The position numbers and the translations under genes are program-made. From positions 1-32,651 of the forward strand of contig PQAH01000081.1 in NCBI GenBank assembly GCA_003105195.1: a DNA stretch of 32,651 bases, in the 5' to 3' direction. Position 1 is the first letter of the stretch; each line of letters opens with the position of its first letter. Below are positions 8,284 through 15,922 of the stretch, piece by piece. The notes below the pieces were generated by a model, which did no database searches, was not told the DNA's origin, and was given only the letters and a program-made list of their open reading frames with translations. Origin of the DNA: Bradyrhizobiaceae bacterium. Lineage in GTDB: Bacteria; Pseudomonadota; Alphaproteobacteria; Rhizobiales; Xanthobacteraceae.

Positions 8284-10053
8284 ATGCCGCGTGCCCTGCG
8301 AGAGCCGAGCTTCGGCGTCCTACTCGGCCTCGCCTGGCTGGCGGTCGGGGTCCATCTGCTTCTCCAGTACTGGGGGCAGACCGCCGTGCTCCTGTTCGAT
8401 ACCGACGACGCCATGCGGCTGGTCTCGGTGCGTGCGCTCCTCGCGGGCCAGGGCTGGTTCGATCTGCACGAGGCGCGCGTGGCGCCGCCGCTCGGCTATC
8501 TCGGCCACTGGTCGCGCCTCATCGATGCCGGGATTGCGGGGCTGATCCTCCTGTTCCATCCGTTCGCCGGACCGGAGCTCGCCGAGCGTCTCGCACGCGC
8601 CGCCTGGCCGCTGCTCTGGCTGCTGCCCACCATGGGGGGCATCGCGGCCATCGCGTGGCGGACCGGCAGGCGCGAGGCCGCGCTGATCACCCTGCTGTTC
8701 GTCCTGATCGGCCTGCCGGCCTTCCATCAGTACACGCCCGGCCGGATCGATCATCATGGCGTGCAGATCGCGCTGACCGTGCTCACGGTCGCGGCCGTGG
8801 CCTGGTCGGACCGCCGCGCCTGGGCCGCGCCGGCGGCGGGTCTCGCGAGCGCGCTGGCGCTCGCGATCGGCTTCGAATGTGCGCCGTTCATCGTGCTGTG
8901 CGGCGCCGCCCTCGCGGCGCGTTTCGTGCTCGATCCCTCGGCCGCCGGCGCGTTGCGCCGCTATGGAATCGCCCTCGCGGCTGGCGGAACCGCGGCGTTC
9001 CTGGTCAGCGTCGGGCCGGACCGATGGACGCAGACGGCCTGCGACGCCATTGCGATCAACACCGCCCTGCCGCTCACGGTCGCGGGCGTTCTGCTGGCTG
9101 CGGCGGCGGCCGTGACGGCGGGGCGCGGCCTTCCGGCTCGGCTCGCGGCTCTCGGCATCGCGGGAGGCGCAGCTGTCCTGCTGTTCGCCGTGCTGGAGCC
9201 GCGCTGCCTGCGCGGGCCCTTCGCCATGGTGGATCCGGCCGTGTGGCCGATCTGGCTCGACCACGTGAAGGAGATGCAGCCCGCGCTGGCGCTGCTGCGC
9301 CGCGATCCCACGACGGCCGCCGTGATGCTGACATTTCCGGCGATCGGCCTCGCCGCAGGGCTTCTCCTGCTGCGCGTGCCGGAGCTGCGGCGGGACTTCG
9401 CCTACCTGGTGGCGCTGGCGGTGCTGGCGCTCGCCTGCGCGATCACGCTCGCCGCGGTGAAGACCTACAGCTACGCGATGCTGCTCGCGATGCCGCTGGT
9501 CGCGCTCGGCGTCCTGCGCGCGACAGCGCGGCCGTGGCTCGACTCGCTGGTGGTACGCGCCTTCGTGGCGATCCTGGTGACGCCGGGGGTGGTCTCGTCC
9601 GCGGCGGTGGCGGCGGTCGAGGCCGTCGGCTCCAGTCCCGCGCCTGCCGCGCAGGAGCCCGGCGCGGGACCCTGTTTCAAGAGCGACAGCTACGCGCAGC
9701 TTGCCCGGCTGCCGAAGGGCCTGGTCGCGACCGACATCGACTACGGGCCGTTCCTGCTGGCCCTGACCTCACATTCGGCGCTGGCGGCGCCCTATCATCG
9801 CCAGTCCGCCGCGATCATCGCGGCGCACGACATCTTCGCGGCTGCGCCCGACGCAGCGCGCCGCCTGGTCGTCCGGTTCGGCGTGGACTACGTCGCGGTC
9901 TGCAAGGGCAACGTGCCGGTCGGTCCGAAAGACGCGCTGCGCAAAGGAAGCCTGCGCGTTCTCCTGGAGGCCGGCCGGACGCCCGCATGGCTCGTGCCGA
10001 TCACGGCGACGGACGGACCCTTCGCGGTCTATCGCGTGCGGCTCGATCCGTAG
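8284..10053 (+). CDS. Large polytopic membrane protein, GT-C glycosyltransferase-like
   Basis: Protein of 589 residues with roughly a dozen hydrophobic helices in the first 450 residues and a soluble C-terminal domain (about 460-589). After the first helix comes FDTDDAMRL (38-46), an acidic cluster in the position of the first-loop DxD-type motif of GT-C enzymes, then GHWSRLID (74-81) and PGRIDHHGVQIA (152-163). An early acidic motif, a later DHH motif and a soluble C-terminal tail recall the STT3/PglB and ArnT class, which transfer sugars from polyprenyl carriers on the periplasmic side. I know of no assigned function for this exact type. The start at 8284 is chosen because the hydrophobic segment begins soon after it; the frame is open from an ATG at 8191. 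Its divergence from GtrA-type and mutase-like genes supports glycan work. It ends at a hairpin shared with the collagen-like gene. Confidence 0.75.
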   Translation: MPRALREPSFGVLLGLAWLAVGVHLLLQYWGQTAVLLFDTDDAMRLVSVRALLAGQGWFDLHEARVAPPLGYLGHWSRLIDAGIAGLILLFHPFAGPELAERLARAAWPLLWLLPTMGGIAAIAWRTGRREAALITLLFVLIGLPAFHQYTPGRIDHHGVQIALTVLTVAAVAWSDRRAWAAPAAGLASALALAIGFECAPFIVLCGAALAARFVLDPSAAGALRRYGIALAAGGTAAFLVSVGPDRWTQTACDAIAINTALPLTVAGVLLAAAAAVTAGRGLPARLAALGIAGGAAVLLFAVLEPRCLRGPFAMVDPAVWPIWLDHVKEMQPALALLRRDPTTAAVMLTFPAIGLAAGLLLLRVPELRRDFAYLVALAVLALACAITLAAVKTYSYAMLLAMPLVALGVLRATARPWLDSLVVRAFVAILVTPGVVSSAAVAAVEAVGSSPAPAAQEPGAGPCFKSDSYAQLARLPKGLVATDIDYGPFLLALTSHSALAAPYHRQSAAIIAAHDIFAAAPDAARRLVVRFGVDYVAVCKGNVPVGPKDALRKGSLRVLLEAGRTPAWLVPITATDGPFAVYRVRLDP

Positions 10054-10056
10054 CAA

Positions 10057-10088
10057 CCGGACCCGCGCCCGTTCGGAAGCGGGTCCGG
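10057..10088. terminator. Bidirectional hairpin between convergent genes
   Basis: CCGGACCCGC (10057-10066) and GCGGGTCCGG (10079-10088) pair perfectly, and the loop contains a small inner CCG/CGG pair. It starts three bases after the stop of the plus-strand gene and lies 20 bp beyond the stop of the minus-strand gene, so it could end both transcripts. There is no U-run on either side. Confidence 0.55.
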
Positions 10089-10107
10089 CCCCAGCCTCCT
10101 TCCGGCG

Positions 10108-10575
10108 CTACTTCCTGGCGCAGACGATGCGAGCCTTGACCTCGGTGGCGTTGGGATTCTCGCCGCAACGGGCCCCGTTCTCGGCCGGGATCAGCGGATA
10201 GGACGTGAAGCTGCCGATGCACAGGGCGCTGATCATCACCTCGTCACTGTTGCAGCCCGCCGACGCATTGGGCGAGGACACGACGCGCAAGGCGGTTCCG
10301 GCCGGCCCCGGATCGCCCTTCTCGCCTTTCTCGCCCCGCGGGCCTTGAGGACCGGCCGGCCCCGCAGGTCCGCGCTCGCCCTGGGCACCGGCGACGCCCT
10401 GCGGGCCCGCCGGGCCCCGCTCGCCTTGCGGACCGGCGGGGCCTTGCGGTCCCGCGGGCCCGGCAGGTCCGGCCGAACCCTGCGCGCCCTGCTGACCTTG
10501 CGGTCCTTGCGGGCCCTCGCATCCGGCAAGCACGATCGCCGATGCCAGTACCAGTATCGTCACAAATGGTCGCAA
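10108..10575 (-). CDS. Collagen-like repeat lipoprotein
   Basis: Small secreted lipoprotein of about 155 residues. From a TTG at 10575 it begins with a short basic residue, a hydrophobic stretch and the lipobox LAGC (Cys19), so the mature protein would be acylated at that Cys. Two residues later come 24 uninterrupted Gly-X-Y triplets (about residues 21-92), rich in GPA, GPQ and GER and ending [15 protein letters not shown], able to form a collagen triple helix. The remaining ~60 residues hold four cysteines, suggesting two disulfides in a small globular cap. The TTG start is chosen because AGGGAGGG lies just upstream and because it gives a textbook lipoprotein signal; a GTG at 10614 would add 13 residues. 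Function is unknown. It is a single gene next to the glycan-type locus and may be displayed at the cell surface. Confidence 0.85.
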   Translation of the reverse strand: MRPFVTILVLASAIVLAGCEGPQGPQGQQGAQGSAGPAGPAGPQGPAGPQGERGPAGPQGVAGAQGERGPAGPAGPQGPRGEKGEKGDPGPAGTALRVVSSPNASAGCNSDEVMISALCIGSFTSYPLIPAENGARCGENPNATEVKARIVCARK

Positions 10576-10776
10576 TGCTCCCTCCCTGGTTGACGGCCTC
10601 CGGCCGCCCGCCACCTATGCTGCGGACGGAACTCCACAATGCCGCCGTGCCGCGATGACACGCCCGAAACTCCTGCGATTGTCGGCCGCGGCGTCCCTCG
10701 TCAAGAACCGCGGGACTCGCCCCGCCATGCGGATCTAGGATCGCACGAATGATGCATCCACGCGGGATCACCGGCA

Positions 10777-12000
10777 ATGGCTGAGCCGTCGCACGACCGG
10801 GACGTGGTGATCGCCGGCGGCGGCTTCGTCGGCCTCGCGCTCGCCATCGCGCTGCGCCAGGCACTGGGCGCGTCCTTTCGCGTGCTGCTCGCGGATCCGG
10901 CGCTCGCCGGCGGCGAGAATGGCGACCTGCGCGCCTCGGCCATCGCGGCGGCTGCGCGCCGGCTGTTCGAGACGCTGGGCGTCTGGACCGAGGTCGAGGC
11001 GCAGCCGATCCTCGACATGGTGATCACCGACAGCCGGCTGCAGGACGCGGTGCGTCCCGTGTTCCTGACGTTTGCGGGCGAGATCGAGCCGGGCGAGCCG
11101 TTCGCCCACATGGTCGAGAACGGCCAGCTGACGGCGGCCCTGCTGCGCAAGGCAGCAGCTTGCGGCGTGACCCTGCAGCAGGGCGCCGTTGCGGGCTTCG
11201 CGACCGCGCCGGACCGCATCGACGTGCGCCTCGGCGACGGACGCACGGTCGCGGCCCGCCTGCTGGTCGCAGCCGACGGGGCGCGCTCGCGCATCCGCGC
11301 GCAGGCCGGCATCGCGACCCATGGCTGGTCCTACGCCCAGTCCGCGATCGTCACCACGGTGCGGCACGAGCGCGAGCATCATGGGCGCGCAGAGGAGCAT
11401 TTCCTCCCCTCCGGCCCGTTCGCGATCCTGCCGCTCACGGGGCGACGCTCCTCCCTGGTCTGGACCGAAGCCGCCGCGGAGGCCGAGCGCATCGTCGCGC
11501 TGCCGGACGACCTGTTCCATGCCGAGCTCGAGCGGCGCTTCGGCCTGCATCTCGGCGAGATCGAGGCGATCGGCGCGCGGCGGGCCTTTCCGCTCGGCCT
11601 GTTCGTGGCCCGATCGTTCATCGCCGACCGGCTCGCGCTGGTCGGGGACGCGGCCCACGTGATCCATCCGATCGCGGGCCAGGGCCTGAACATGGGGCTG
11701 CGTGACATCGCGGCGCTGGCGGAGGCGATCGTGGACGCGGCGCGGCTCGGGCTCGACATCGGCGGCCCCGAGGTGCTCGCGCGCTATCAGCGCTGGCGCC
11801 GCTTCGACACCATGGCGATGGGCGTCGCCACCGACGGCCTGAACCGCCTGTTCTCGAACCAGTCGGACCTACTGCGCGTCATGCGCGACGTCGGCCTCGG
11901 CATCGTCGATCGTCTGCCCGCCCTGAAGTCATTCTTCATCCGCGAGGCCGCCGGCCTCACGGGCGAGGTGCCGAAGCTGCTGAAAGGCGAAGCGCTGTAG
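10777..12000 (+). CDS. UbiH/UbiF/Coq6-family FAD-dependent hydroxylase (ubiquinone biosynthesis)
   Basis: Flavin monooxygenase of 407 residues, of the class that hydroxylates the ubiquinone ring using NAD(P)H-reduced FAD and O2 at the inner-membrane surface. Landmarks are the dinucleotide fold VIAGGGFVGLALA (residues 11-23), the DGARSRIR segment (about 167-174), and GDAAHVIHPIAGQGLN (about 290-305), the second FAD-binding signature typical of the UbiH/Coq6 family. Length and C-terminus are normal. Alphaproteobacteria vary in which carbon their single hydroxylases act on (UbiL, UbiM, UbiH types), so I give no symbol. The ATG at 10777 is preceded by a GGGA-like site. It is transcribed alone, divergent from the collagen-like gene and convergent with the glutathione-transferase gene, with a palindromic repeat between the 3' ends. 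Confidence 0.88.
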   Translation: MAEPSHDRDVVIAGGGFVGLALAIALRQALGASFRVLLADPALAGGENGDLRASAIAAAARRLFETLGVWTEVEAQPILDMVITDSRLQDAVRPVFLTFAGEIEPGEPFAHMVENGQLTAALLRKAAACGVTLQQGAVAGFATAPDRIDVRLGDGRTVAARLLVAADGARSRIRAQAGIATHGWSYAQSAIVTTVRHEREHHGRAEEHFLPSGPFAILPLTGRRSSLVWTEAAAEAERIVALPDDLFHAELERRFGLHLGEIEAIGARRAFPLGLFVARSFIADRLALVGDAAHVIHPIAGQGLNMGLRDIAALAEAIVDAARLGLDIGGPEVLARYQRWRRFDTMAMGVATDGLNRLFSNQSDLLRVMRDVGLGIVDRLPALKSFFIREAAGLTGEVPKLLKGEAL

Positions 12001-12023
12001 CTCGCCAAGCATTCCCATACTCG

Positions 12024-12066
12024 GCGTCATCCCGGTCGAGCGCGAAGCGCGAGAGTCGGGATCCAT
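12024..12066. repeat. Small dispersed palindromic repeat between convergent genes
   Basis: A GTCATCCCGG...CGGGATCCATGA element with outer arms ATCCCG/CGGGAT (12029-12034, 12057-12062) and an inner GCGC-GAA-GCGC hairpin (12040-12050). Elements beginning GTCATCCCGG and ending CGGGATCCATG are, from memory, a familiar dispersed repeat in Bradyrhizobium-like genomes. Lying between two convergent stop codons, it could also act as a transcript end. Confidence 0.65.
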
Positions 12067-12083
12067 GACAGGCGGTGTGTGCA

Positions 12084-12710
12084 TCACACCAGCGGAATAC
12101 CCGACACATGCGTGCGGAACGCCTCGCGCGTCTCCAGCGCGGCGTACCAGCGCTCGAGGTTCGGCAGGGCGGGCTTCTCGGGCACCAGGCGCATGTAGCG
12201 GAAGGTCATCACGCCCACCGGGATGTCGCCCATGGAGAAGCCGTCGCCGGCGACGAAGCGGGTCCTGCCGAGCTGCGCGTCGAGGATCCTCATCGCCTCG
12301 GTGGTCTTCGCCTTGCCGGCATCGATGGCGGCGTGATCACGCTTCTCGGGCGGCGTGCGCACCAGGCCCCAGAACACGGGACTGATCGCGGGGCCGAGCA
12401 CGCTCAGCTGCCAGTCCATCCACTGGCTCGCCAGGGCGCGGGCGCGCGGGTCCGCCGGTTCGAGCGCGCCGGCGCCGTGCTTGGCCGCGAGATAGCGCGT
12501 CACGGTGTTCGATTCCCACAGCAGGAAGCCGTCCTCCTCCTCGAGGGTCGGCACCAGCCCGTTCGGGTTCATCGCGAGATAAGCCGACTCCCGGTTCTTG
12601 CCGAAGGGACCGCCGATGTCGATCCGCTCGTGCGCGAGCTTCAGCTCGCCGACCGCCCACATCACCTTCTGCACGTTCGACGAGGTGTTGCGGCCCCAAA
12701 TCTTCAGCAT
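12084..12710 (-). CDS. Glutathione S-transferase family protein
   Basis: Cytosolic GST of 208 residues, normal length. The N-terminal thioredoxin-like domain (about 1-80) has WGRNTSSNVQKV, with Ser10/Ser11 at the usual catalytic Ser/Cys position, the cis-proline in NPNGLVPTL (about 48-56) and the glutathione-binding ESNTVTRYL (about 66-74). The all-helical C-terminal domain (about 90-208) includes the FSMGDIPVG N-capping segment. The start at 12710 has GGAGG upstream. Specific substrate is not predictable. It lies 49 bp downstream of the Trm112-like gene stop-to-start side by side on the same strand but reads away from the ubiquinone gene; cotranscription with the Trm112-like gene is not implied because that gene lies upstream with its own start at 12951 and could read through into this one. 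Confidence 0.92.
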   Translation of the reverse strand: MLKIWGRNTSSNVQKVMWAVGELKLAHERIDIGGPFGKNRESAYLAMNPNGLVPTLEEEDGFLLWESNTVTRYLAAKHGAGALEPADPRARALASQWMDWQLSVLGPAISPVFWGLVRTPPEKRDHAAIDAGKAKTTEAMRILDAQLGRTRFVAGDGFSMGDIPVGVMTFRYMRLVPEKPALPNLERWYAALETREAFRTHVSGIPLV

Positions 12711-12759
12711 TGGCGTCCTCCACGCGTCTCTTGTCCGGTTGATTGCGGCGAAGCGGGGG

Positions 12760-12951
12760 TCAGTCGAGGCGCCGCGCTTCCTCGGGCAGCATGATCGGGA
12801 TGCCGTCGCGGATCGGGTAGGCGAGCTTGGCGCCGCGGGAGATCAGCTCCTGGCGCGCCGCATCGTATTCGAGCGCGCCCTTGGTCACGGGGCAGACCAG
12901 GATCTCGAGCAGCTTGGGATCGACCATGCCGGCGGGGCGTTCGGTGCTCAT
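12760..12951 (-). CDS. Trm112-like (UPF0434/YcaR-type) small protein
   Basis: Protein of 63 residues, similar in size to E. coli YcaR (60). It shows the family pattern [18 protein letters not shown] (residues 13-30) and [18 protein letters not shown] (43-60). Eukaryotic and archaeal Trm112 proteins activate tRNA, rRNA and release-factor methyltransferases; the role of short bacterial members is less clear. Only one Cys (Cys20) remains, so it cannot form the four-Cys zinc site of larger homologues. The ATG at 12951 has AGAAGG upstream. The open frame continues far upstream as non-family sequence and is rejected as the start. It lies 49 bp upstream of the GST gene on the same strand and diverges from the ligase gene. 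Confidence 0.88.
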   Translation of the reverse strand: MSTERPAGMVDPKLLEILVCPVTKGALEYDAARQELISRGAKLAYPIRDGIPIMLPEEARRLD

Positions 12952-13084
12952 GGGGTGCCTTCTCGGGTTGCGTGCCACTCTACAGCCATTTCCACCCGAA
13001 TTGCATCGGCTCTGACCAGTCCTTCGACCCGAAAGCGAACCGGCATGGCGCCCGCGCGTTGTGGTTCCGGTCGCCGGAGTACCC

Positions 13085-14140
13085 ATGAGCCTTGTGTTGC
13101 AGCCGCCCCTCGCGCCGATGGAGGCCGTCTCGGTCGACGAGGTGCCGCAGGGCCGGTCCTGGCAGTACGAACCCAAATGGGACGGTTTCCGCTGCCTCGC
13201 CTTCCGCGACGGTGCGCGCGTCGAGCTGCAGTCCAAGGCCGGGCAGCCGCTCGGCCGCTATTTTCCGGAGCTGGTCGCGGCGCTCCGCGCGCTCGACGCC
13301 AAGACCTTCGTGCTCGACGGCGAGATCGTCGTCCCGGCGGACGGCGCCTTCTCGTTCGATGCCCTGCTGCAGCGGGTTCATCCCGCGGCCAGCCGGATCG
13401 CGCGGCTGGCCGCCGAGACGCCGGCGCTGCTGATCGCGTTCGATCTCCTGGCCGACGACCGCGGCCGCTCGCTCGTCGATCGGCCGCTTGCCGAGCGGCG
13501 GCAGCGCCTCGAGGCGTTCGCCCGGGCGCAGCTCGCCCCCGGCCTGCGCGTCCGGCTCTCGCCCGCGACCACGCGCCTGGCGCAGGCGCGCCGCTGGCTC
13601 GCCCAGGTCGGAGCCACCCTCGACGGCATCGTCGCCAAGCAGCGCGAGAGCCCGTATCGGACCGGCGAGCGGGCCGGCATGGTGAAGATCAAGAACTACC
13701 GCAGCGCCGACTGCGTGGTCGGCGGCTTCCGTTATGGCACGGGCAAGAACCGCAAGCTGGTCGGCTCGCTCCTGCTCGGTCTCTACGACGCGGCCGGCCT
13801 GCTGCACCATGTCGGCTTCACATCGTCGATCAAGGCGGCCGAACGCGCGGCGCTCACGCGCAAGCTCGAGGCGCTCGTCGGCCCGCCCGGCTTCACGGGC
13901 AATGCGCCGGGAGGCCCGAGCCGCTGGTCCACCGCGCGCTCGAGCGCGTGGCAGCCGCTGAAGCCGAGGCTGGTGGTGGAGGTCTGCTACGACCATTTCA
14001 GCGGCGAGCGCTTTCGCCACGGCACACGGCTGCTGCGCCGGCGTCCCGACAAGGCGCCGAAGCAATGCACGCTCGATCAGGTGAAGCAGAAGCGTGCCAA
14101 CCTGATGCGGCTGCTCGATGCCGGGCTCAAGGCGTCCTAG
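13085..14140 (+). CDS. ligC: ATP-dependent DNA ligase, LigC type
   Basis: Ligase of 351 residues joining nicked DNA through an ATP-derived enzyme-adenylate. Motif I is EPKWDGFR (29-36) with nucleophilic Lys31; VLDGEIVV (77-84) is motif Ia/II-like; AFDLLADD (118-125) is motif III; DGIVAK (180-185) is motif [10 protein letters not shown] (199-206) is motif V. The OB-fold domain follows (about 210-340). There is no polymerase or nuclease domain, so it is LigC-like rather than LigD. Such ligases supplement the essential NAD-dependent LigA in repair. The ATG at 13085 is chosen because CGGAG lies just upstream; a GTG at 13061 is a weaker option. It is a single plus-strand gene among minus-strand genes, and its stop is only eight bases from the stop of the convergent LON-domain gene. 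No Ku gene is in the window. Confidence 0.9.
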   Translation: MSLVLQPPLAPMEAVSVDEVPQGRSWQYEPKWDGFRCLAFRDGARVELQSKAGQPLGRYFPELVAALRALDAKTFVLDGEIVVPADGAFSFDALLQRVHPAASRIARLAAETPALLIAFDLLADDRGRSLVDRPLAERRQRLEAFARAQLAPGLRVRLSPATTRLAQARRWLAQVGATLDGIVAKQRESPYRTGERAGMVKIKNYRSADCVVGGFRYGTGKNRKLVGSLLLGLYDAAGLLHHVGFTSSIKAAERAALTRKLEALVGPPGFTGNAPGGPSRWSTARSSAWQPLKPRLVVEVCYDHFSGERFRHGTRLLRRRPDKAPKQCTLDQVKQKRANLMRLLDAGLKAS

Positions 14141-14148
14141 CTCGGAGG

Positions 14149-14823
14149 TTATTGGAGGGGCGTCTCGCCCTGGATGTTGCTCTTGGCGAGCTCGATCTCG
14201 GTGACCGCCACCAGGATCTCGGCGCGCGTCTTGAGGTCCGGGGCCTCGAGCAGGGCCTGCTTCTCGGGCACCCCGTAGGGAGACATCATGGCGAGCGCAT
14301 TGACCAGGGCCTCGTTGGGTGCGCTCTCGATGCCCTCCCAGTCGGCCTTGAGATTGTTGGCCTTGAGGAAGGCCGAGAGCGCCTCGAGCAGCGCCTTGCG
14401 GTCGACCGCCTCCTCGCCCTTACGGGCGACGAAGTCGTCCGCGAAGGGTGCGTAGCTGACGCGGCACTGGCGATAGGCGGTCGCGACGCCGAGCTCTTCC
14501 TCGACGCGGAAGCGGGCGATTCCGGTGAGCTCGAGCAGGTAGCGACCGTCGCCGCTCTCGGCGATCTGGGTGATGCGTCCGACGCAGCCGACCCGATAGA
14601 GTTGCGGCTGCGCGGCCGAGGCCGAATGCGCGACGTCCGGCTGGATCATGCCGATGAGGCGGTGGCGCGCGGCGAGCGCGTCGTCGACCATCTCGAGATA
14701 GCGCGGCTCGAAGATGTTGAGCGGCATCTGCCCGCGTGGCAGGAGCAACGCGCCCGGCAAGGGGAACACCGGAATCACGTCGGGGAGCTCATCCGGGCCG
14801 CGATAGACCGCGTTCATCGGCAT
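14149..14823 (-). CDS. LON peptidase substrate-binding-domain protein
   Basis: Stand-alone protein of 224 residues resembling the N-terminal substrate-recognition domain of Lon protease, without ATPase or peptidase domains. The PUA-like beta domain (about 14-120) has IPVFPLPGALLLPRGQMPL and NIFEPRYLEMV, followed by GCVGRITQI and LLELTGIARFRV; a helical region follows (about 140-210). Bacterial members are common but their partners are mostly unknown; a role in protein quality control is inferred from the domain. The start at 14823 has GGGGAGG six bases upstream; a second ATG at 14817 is also possible. It lies 100 bp downstream of the CnoX-like gene on the same strand, so both may belong to a proteostasis unit. 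The stop is eight bases from that of the convergent ligase gene. Confidence 0.9.
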   Translation of the reverse strand: MPMNAVYRGPDELPDVIPVFPLPGALLLPRGQMPLNIFEPRYLEMVDDALAARHRLIGMIQPDVAHSASAAQPQLYRVGCVGRITQIAESGDGRYLLELTGIARFRVEEELGVATAYRQCRVSYAPFADDFVARKGEEAVDRKALLEALSAFLKANNLKADWEGIESAPNEALVNALAMMSPYGVPEKQALLEAPDLKTRAEILVAVTEIELAKSNIQGETPLQ

Positions 14824-14923
14824 GATGGCCTCCCCGCCGCTATCCTACCGGCTTCGTCCGCAGAACGGAACGGCACCGTTGATCGCACGCGGCCCCTTGC
14901 GAATCCGGTCCCTGGATCGAGCG

Positions 14924-15823
14924 CTACGCGAACAGGATCGAGGACAGGCGCCGGCGGCCCGCCACGCTCGCCTCGTCGGTCGGTCCCCAGGCCTCGAAGA
15001 ACTGCACGAGCTGCTTGCGCGCGCCGTCGTCGTTCCATTTGCGATCGCGCCGCACGATCTCGATCAGCTGATCGGCCGCCTCCACGCGCCGGCCATTGGC
15101 ATTGAGCGCGAGCGCGAGGTCGAAGCGCGCCTGATGGTCGAGCGGATTGGCCGCAACCTTCTGCTCGAGCTCGACCAGCGGACCGAGCGAGGCGGCCTGC
15201 TCGGCGAGCTCGAGCGCGGCGCGCGCGGCCGCGACCGGCGCCTCGTCGCGCTTCGCCTCCGGCACCAGCGCGAGGGTCTGCTTGGCCTGCTCCATCGCCC
15301 CGGTCTCGACATAGCAGCGGGCGAGGCCGGCGAGCGCGTGCACATTGCTCGCATCCTGCGCCAGCACCTGCGCGTAGATCTCGGCCGCGCCGGCCGGATC
15401 GCCCTCGACCAGGGCCGCGTCCGCGGCCTTCAGCAGGTCCTTCTCCTCGCCGCCGATCCGGTCGCGGGTCAGCCGCTCGATGAAGGCCGTGACCTGGCTC
15501 TCGGGCAGCGCGCCCATGAAGCCGTCGACGGGCTGCCCGTTCTGGAAGGCGATCACGGCCGGGATCGACTGGATGCCCATCTGGCCGGGAATCTGCGGAT
15601 GCTCGTCGATGTTCATCTTGACGAGCCTCACCTTGCCCTTGGCGGCGCGGACCACCTTCTCGAGGATCGGCGTGAGCTGCTTGCAGGGGCCGCACCAGGG
15701 CGCCCAGAAGTCCACCAGCACGGGCTGGCGCCGGGACTCCTCGATCACGTCCTTCACGAAGGCCTGGGTGGTGGTGTCCTTGATCGCGCCGTCCTGGCTT
15801 GCCACTCCGCCGTTCTGCAGCAT
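14924..15823 (-). CDS. cnoX: CnoX/YbbN-type thioredoxin with TPR-like C-terminus
   Basis: Cytosolic protein of 299 residues with an N-terminal thioredoxin domain (about 15-120) and a C-terminal helical-repeat domain (about 130-290), the architecture of the CnoX chaperedoxin. The redox site is WCGPC (Trp43, Cys44, Cys47), fully thioredoxin-like, with the cis-Pro in QSIPAVIAF. E. coli CnoX lacks this complete site, whereas an alphaproteobacterial CnoX is known to keep it and act both as holdase and reductant. The C-terminal part has TPR-like Ala/Leu helices (LAGLARCYVETGAMEQAKQ and LALALNANGRRVEAADQL). The start at 15823 has AAAGGA nine bases upstream. It precedes the LON-domain gene by 100 bp and follows the prolyl-tRNA editing gene by 99 bp on the same strand. 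Confidence 0.92.
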   Translation of the reverse strand: MLQNGGVASQDGAIKDTTTQAFVKDVIEESRRQPVLVDFWAPWCGPCKQLTPILEKVVRAAKGKVRLVKMNIDEHPQIPGQMGIQSIPAVIAFQNGQPVDGFMGALPESQVTAFIERLTRDRIGGEEKDLLKAADAALVEGDPAGAAEIYAQVLAQDASNVHALAGLARCYVETGAMEQAKQTLALVPEAKRDEAPVAAARAALELAEQAASLGPLVELEQKVAANPLDHQARFDLALALNANGRRVEAADQLIEIVRRDRKWNDDGARKQLVQFFEAWGPTDEASVAGRRRLSSILFA

Positions 15824-15922
15824 GTCGATCGATCCTTTCGGGCGCGATGGCCGCGCGCCCCGTGTCGGGCTGGAACTCTCGCGCCTTAAATGGGCCAGGG
15901 GCCGGGCGATTGCAATCGGCCG

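Noticed and set aside
12500..15105. Long plus-strand frame covering the GST, Trm112-like, ligase and LON-domain genes
   Set aside because: It is out of frame with the ligase and antisense to the others; its product has no domain structure.
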